Of a stretch of 32,756 nucleotides of DNA, positions 31,929 through 32,756 are shown one piece after another (within the stretch, counting starts at the first letter, position 1; each line of letters opens with the position of its first letter). The stretch comes from JAUVHV01 sp964523875 (GTDB lineage Bacteria > Omnitrophota > Gorgyraeia > JABMRG01). Location: positions 1 to 32,756 of the forward strand of contig CAZGAS010000009.1 of assembly GCA_964523875.1 (NCBI GenBank). The letters are read 5' to 3'. The notes below the pieces were generated by a model. That model did not search any database and had not been told where the DNA came from. It saw nothing but the letters and a program-made list of their open reading frames with translations. Made by a program: the position numbers and the translations under genes.

Positions 31929-32399
31929 TCACCCTTTTGCTTTGAGAACTTCCTTATATTTATGAACGATACGCCTCTCTTCTCTTAAATAACTATCTAT
32001 CTTGTCTGCGCTTTCCCCTTTTATTTCCATCTTCACTGCTATAACAGCTATAGTGAAATCAAGATTTATATTCTTATAGTCGTTATAGAACCCGTTAATC
32101 GCACTCAAGAGGTCTTCAAACTTCAAGCCTGTACTATATCTATCACCAACGCCACTTTCAACGATAACCTGGTCTCTCTGAAGCGAATTTTCAATACCTT
32201 CATTAGAAGATTCTGGTAGCTCAGCTCCTAAAATAAAGGCGGATGAAAACGCAAAAAAACCATCGTAAAAACCTACTATATAAAACAATTTTGCAGGCTC
32301 ATTCAACTTATTCCATGTAGAACCCGTCATATTTGCGTATGCATTTGATGATAGAGAAAAACAAATTAGCATTATTAAAATTACAAATGTCTTCTTCAT
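31929..32399 (-). CDS. Secreted protein of unknown function
   Basis: A 156-residue protein with a clear signal peptide (MKKTFVILIMLICFSLSSNAYA). The mature part contains WNKLNEPAKLFYIVGFYDGFF, a W..L....K..Y..G..DG pattern that I associate with small secreted helical proteins such as the Rap1a/Tai type, but the match is weak. No cysteines in the mature part, no enzymatic motif. It is predicted to be mostly helical with a charged C-terminus. Its ATG overlaps the stop of the small XRE gene (ATGA), so the two are translationally coupled, and the recombinase follows after 9 bp. It is probably cargo of the element; immunity or surface function would be speculation. Confidence 0.75.
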   Translation of the reverse strand: MKKTFVILIMLICFSLSSNAYANMTGSTWNKLNEPAKLFYIVGFYDGFFAFSSAFILGAELPESSNEGIENSLQRDQVIVESGVGDRYSTGLKFEDLLSAINGFYNDYKNINLDFTIAVIAVKMEIKGESADKIDSYLREERRIVHKYKEVLKAKG

Positions 32400-32575
32400 A
32401 TTCTATCTTTTTTTAGCAACTTCTTTATATGCCATTCCTGCATTTTATTGGGCTTCTGTTTACCCTTAAGCCATCTATTAACAGTGCTAAAATGCACATC
32501 TAACATCTTGGCTAACTTCTCTTGGCTAATCTTATGCTCCAGTCTATATTCTTCTAATTCTTTCATAAGGTTCAT
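32396..32575 (-). CDS. Very small XRE/Cro-type DNA-binding protein
   Basis: A 59-residue protein, one helix-turn-helix domain and nothing more. It starts MNLMKELEEYRLEHKISQEK, followed by LAKMLDVHFSTVNRWLKGKQ, a clean HTH_3 pattern with recognition helix STVNRWLKG, and ends in a basic tail. Start ATG 32575 (or Met4 at 32566) lies about seven bases after a consensus -10, so its message is likely leaderless. The stop overlaps the start of the secreted-protein gene. The inverted and direct repeats over its promoter (32576-32615) fit autorepression. Cro-like control of the element is the natural inference. Confidence 0.85.
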   Translation of the reverse strand: MNLMKELEEYRLEHKISQEKLAKMLDVHFSTVNRWLKGKQKPNKMQEWHIKKLLKKDRI

Positions 32576-32615
32576 ATGCTATATTATAGCGTATTATGCT
32601 ATTCTATGCAAGCAT
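32576..32615 (-). promoter_or_regulatory. Promoter and probable operator of the XRE gene
   Basis: TTGCAT (32606-32611), a 17-base spacer and TATAAT (32583-32588) on the minus strand. Over it lie ATGCTATA (32576-32583) and TATAGCGT (32585-32592), a palindrome with one mismatch. A direct copy ATGCTAT lies at 32596-32602 and the palindrome ATGC-AA-GCAT at 32606-32615. Such repeats spanning -35 and -10 are typical operators for small XRE repressors. Confidence 0.7.
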
Positions 32616-32755
32616 TATTTTATAATATCTGCCTTTCGCTCTTGGGCCCATCTCTCTACTTCCTGCAAGTCAAACCTGACTAATCGCCCCATCTTAAAGT
32701 ACGGTATTTGCCGAATTAATATCCAATGTCGTATGGTCTTTACGCTAACACTTAT
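32615..32755 (-). CDS. Excisionase-like helix-turn-helix protein (partial, N-terminus outside the window)
   Basis: An open frame enters at the window edge and ends at TAA 32615-32617. The visible 46 residues, ISVKTIRHWILIRQIPYFKM followed by GRLVRFDLQEVERWAQERK, match the C-terminal two thirds of an AlpA/Xis-type (HTH_17, MerR-like) DNA-binding domain: the turn, the wing-like GRLVRFD and the final amphipathic helix. Such proteins direct excision by, or transcription of, tyrosine recombinase elements. It lies 39 bp before the XRE gene, on the same strand as the recombinase. Confidence 0.8.
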   Translation of the reverse strand: MSVSVKTIRHWILIRQIPYFKMGRLVRFDLQEVERWAQERKADIIK

Positions 32756-32756
32756 A

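Noticed and set aside
1..32756. CRISPR array, insertion-sequence transposase or toxin-antitoxin pair
   Set aside because: No regularly spaced direct repeats, no transposase motif, and the XRE-secreted pair lacks any toxin feature (the partner carries a signal peptide).

Overview
The window looks like a piece of a draft genome, probably a metagenome-assembled one, from an anaerobic uncultivated bacterium. Two runs of exactly 100 N mark scaffold joins of unknown true length. The anaerobe inference rests on a four-subunit 2-oxoacid:ferredoxin oxidoreductase and a DUF39-type homocysteine-forming sulfurtransferase. The chaining of thrS-infC-rpmI-rplT-pheS-pheT to a 6S RNA, and of fau-rny-ymdB-xseAB to the isoprenoid genes, recalls deep-branching Gram-negative lineages. 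The large TIKI/ChaN-like protein with a GGFHT motif is of a kind I associate with Omnitrophota. That assignment is recollection, not a database result. Every gene I can support is on the minus strand, so transcription runs from high to low coordinates.

Region by region, in transcription order. 32755-30846: the end of a probable integrative element, with a partial excisionase-like gene, a tiny XRE regulator translationally coupled to a secreted protein gene, and a tyrosine recombinase that stops 7 bp from a tRNA-Val. 30838-29526: tRNA-Val(GAC), a periplasmic cupin gene with its own terminator, tRNA-Val(CAC) and tRNA-Leu(TAA). The two tRNA-Val copies sit in a 148-bp duplicated segment. 29504-21131: a translation block, thrS-infC-[leader]-rpmI-rplT, then Trk potassium uptake (trkH, trkA), then pheS-pheT. 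21091-20907: a 6S RNA with its own promoter and terminator. 20816-19494: rarA with an unusual Walker A motif. 19365-16110: a very large protein, broken by both gaps, joining a TIKI/ChaN-like region, a membrane helix and a lysozyme-like domain.

16009-12487: a sulfur amino-acid cluster, with cysK behind a near-consensus promoter, the homocysteine-forming sulfurtransferase, a half-size EamA transporter, a small exported protein and an Rrf2 regulator with three cysteines. 12422-7462: fau, a structured RNA leader, rny, ymdB, xseA, xseB. 7322-7029: a GIY-YIG nuclease between two repeat elements, interrupting an otherwise classical xseAB-ispA-dxs order. 6981-269: ispA, dxs, the oxidoreductase genes (delta, alpha, beta, gamma), gltX and tRNA-Gln, ending in an intrinsic terminator.

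The parts worth most attention are the multidomain protein at the scaffold gaps, the structured RNA upstream of rny, the 6S RNA after pheT, the recombinase/XRE/secreted-protein module beside duplicated tRNA-Val genes, and the many short hairpin repeats between genes.
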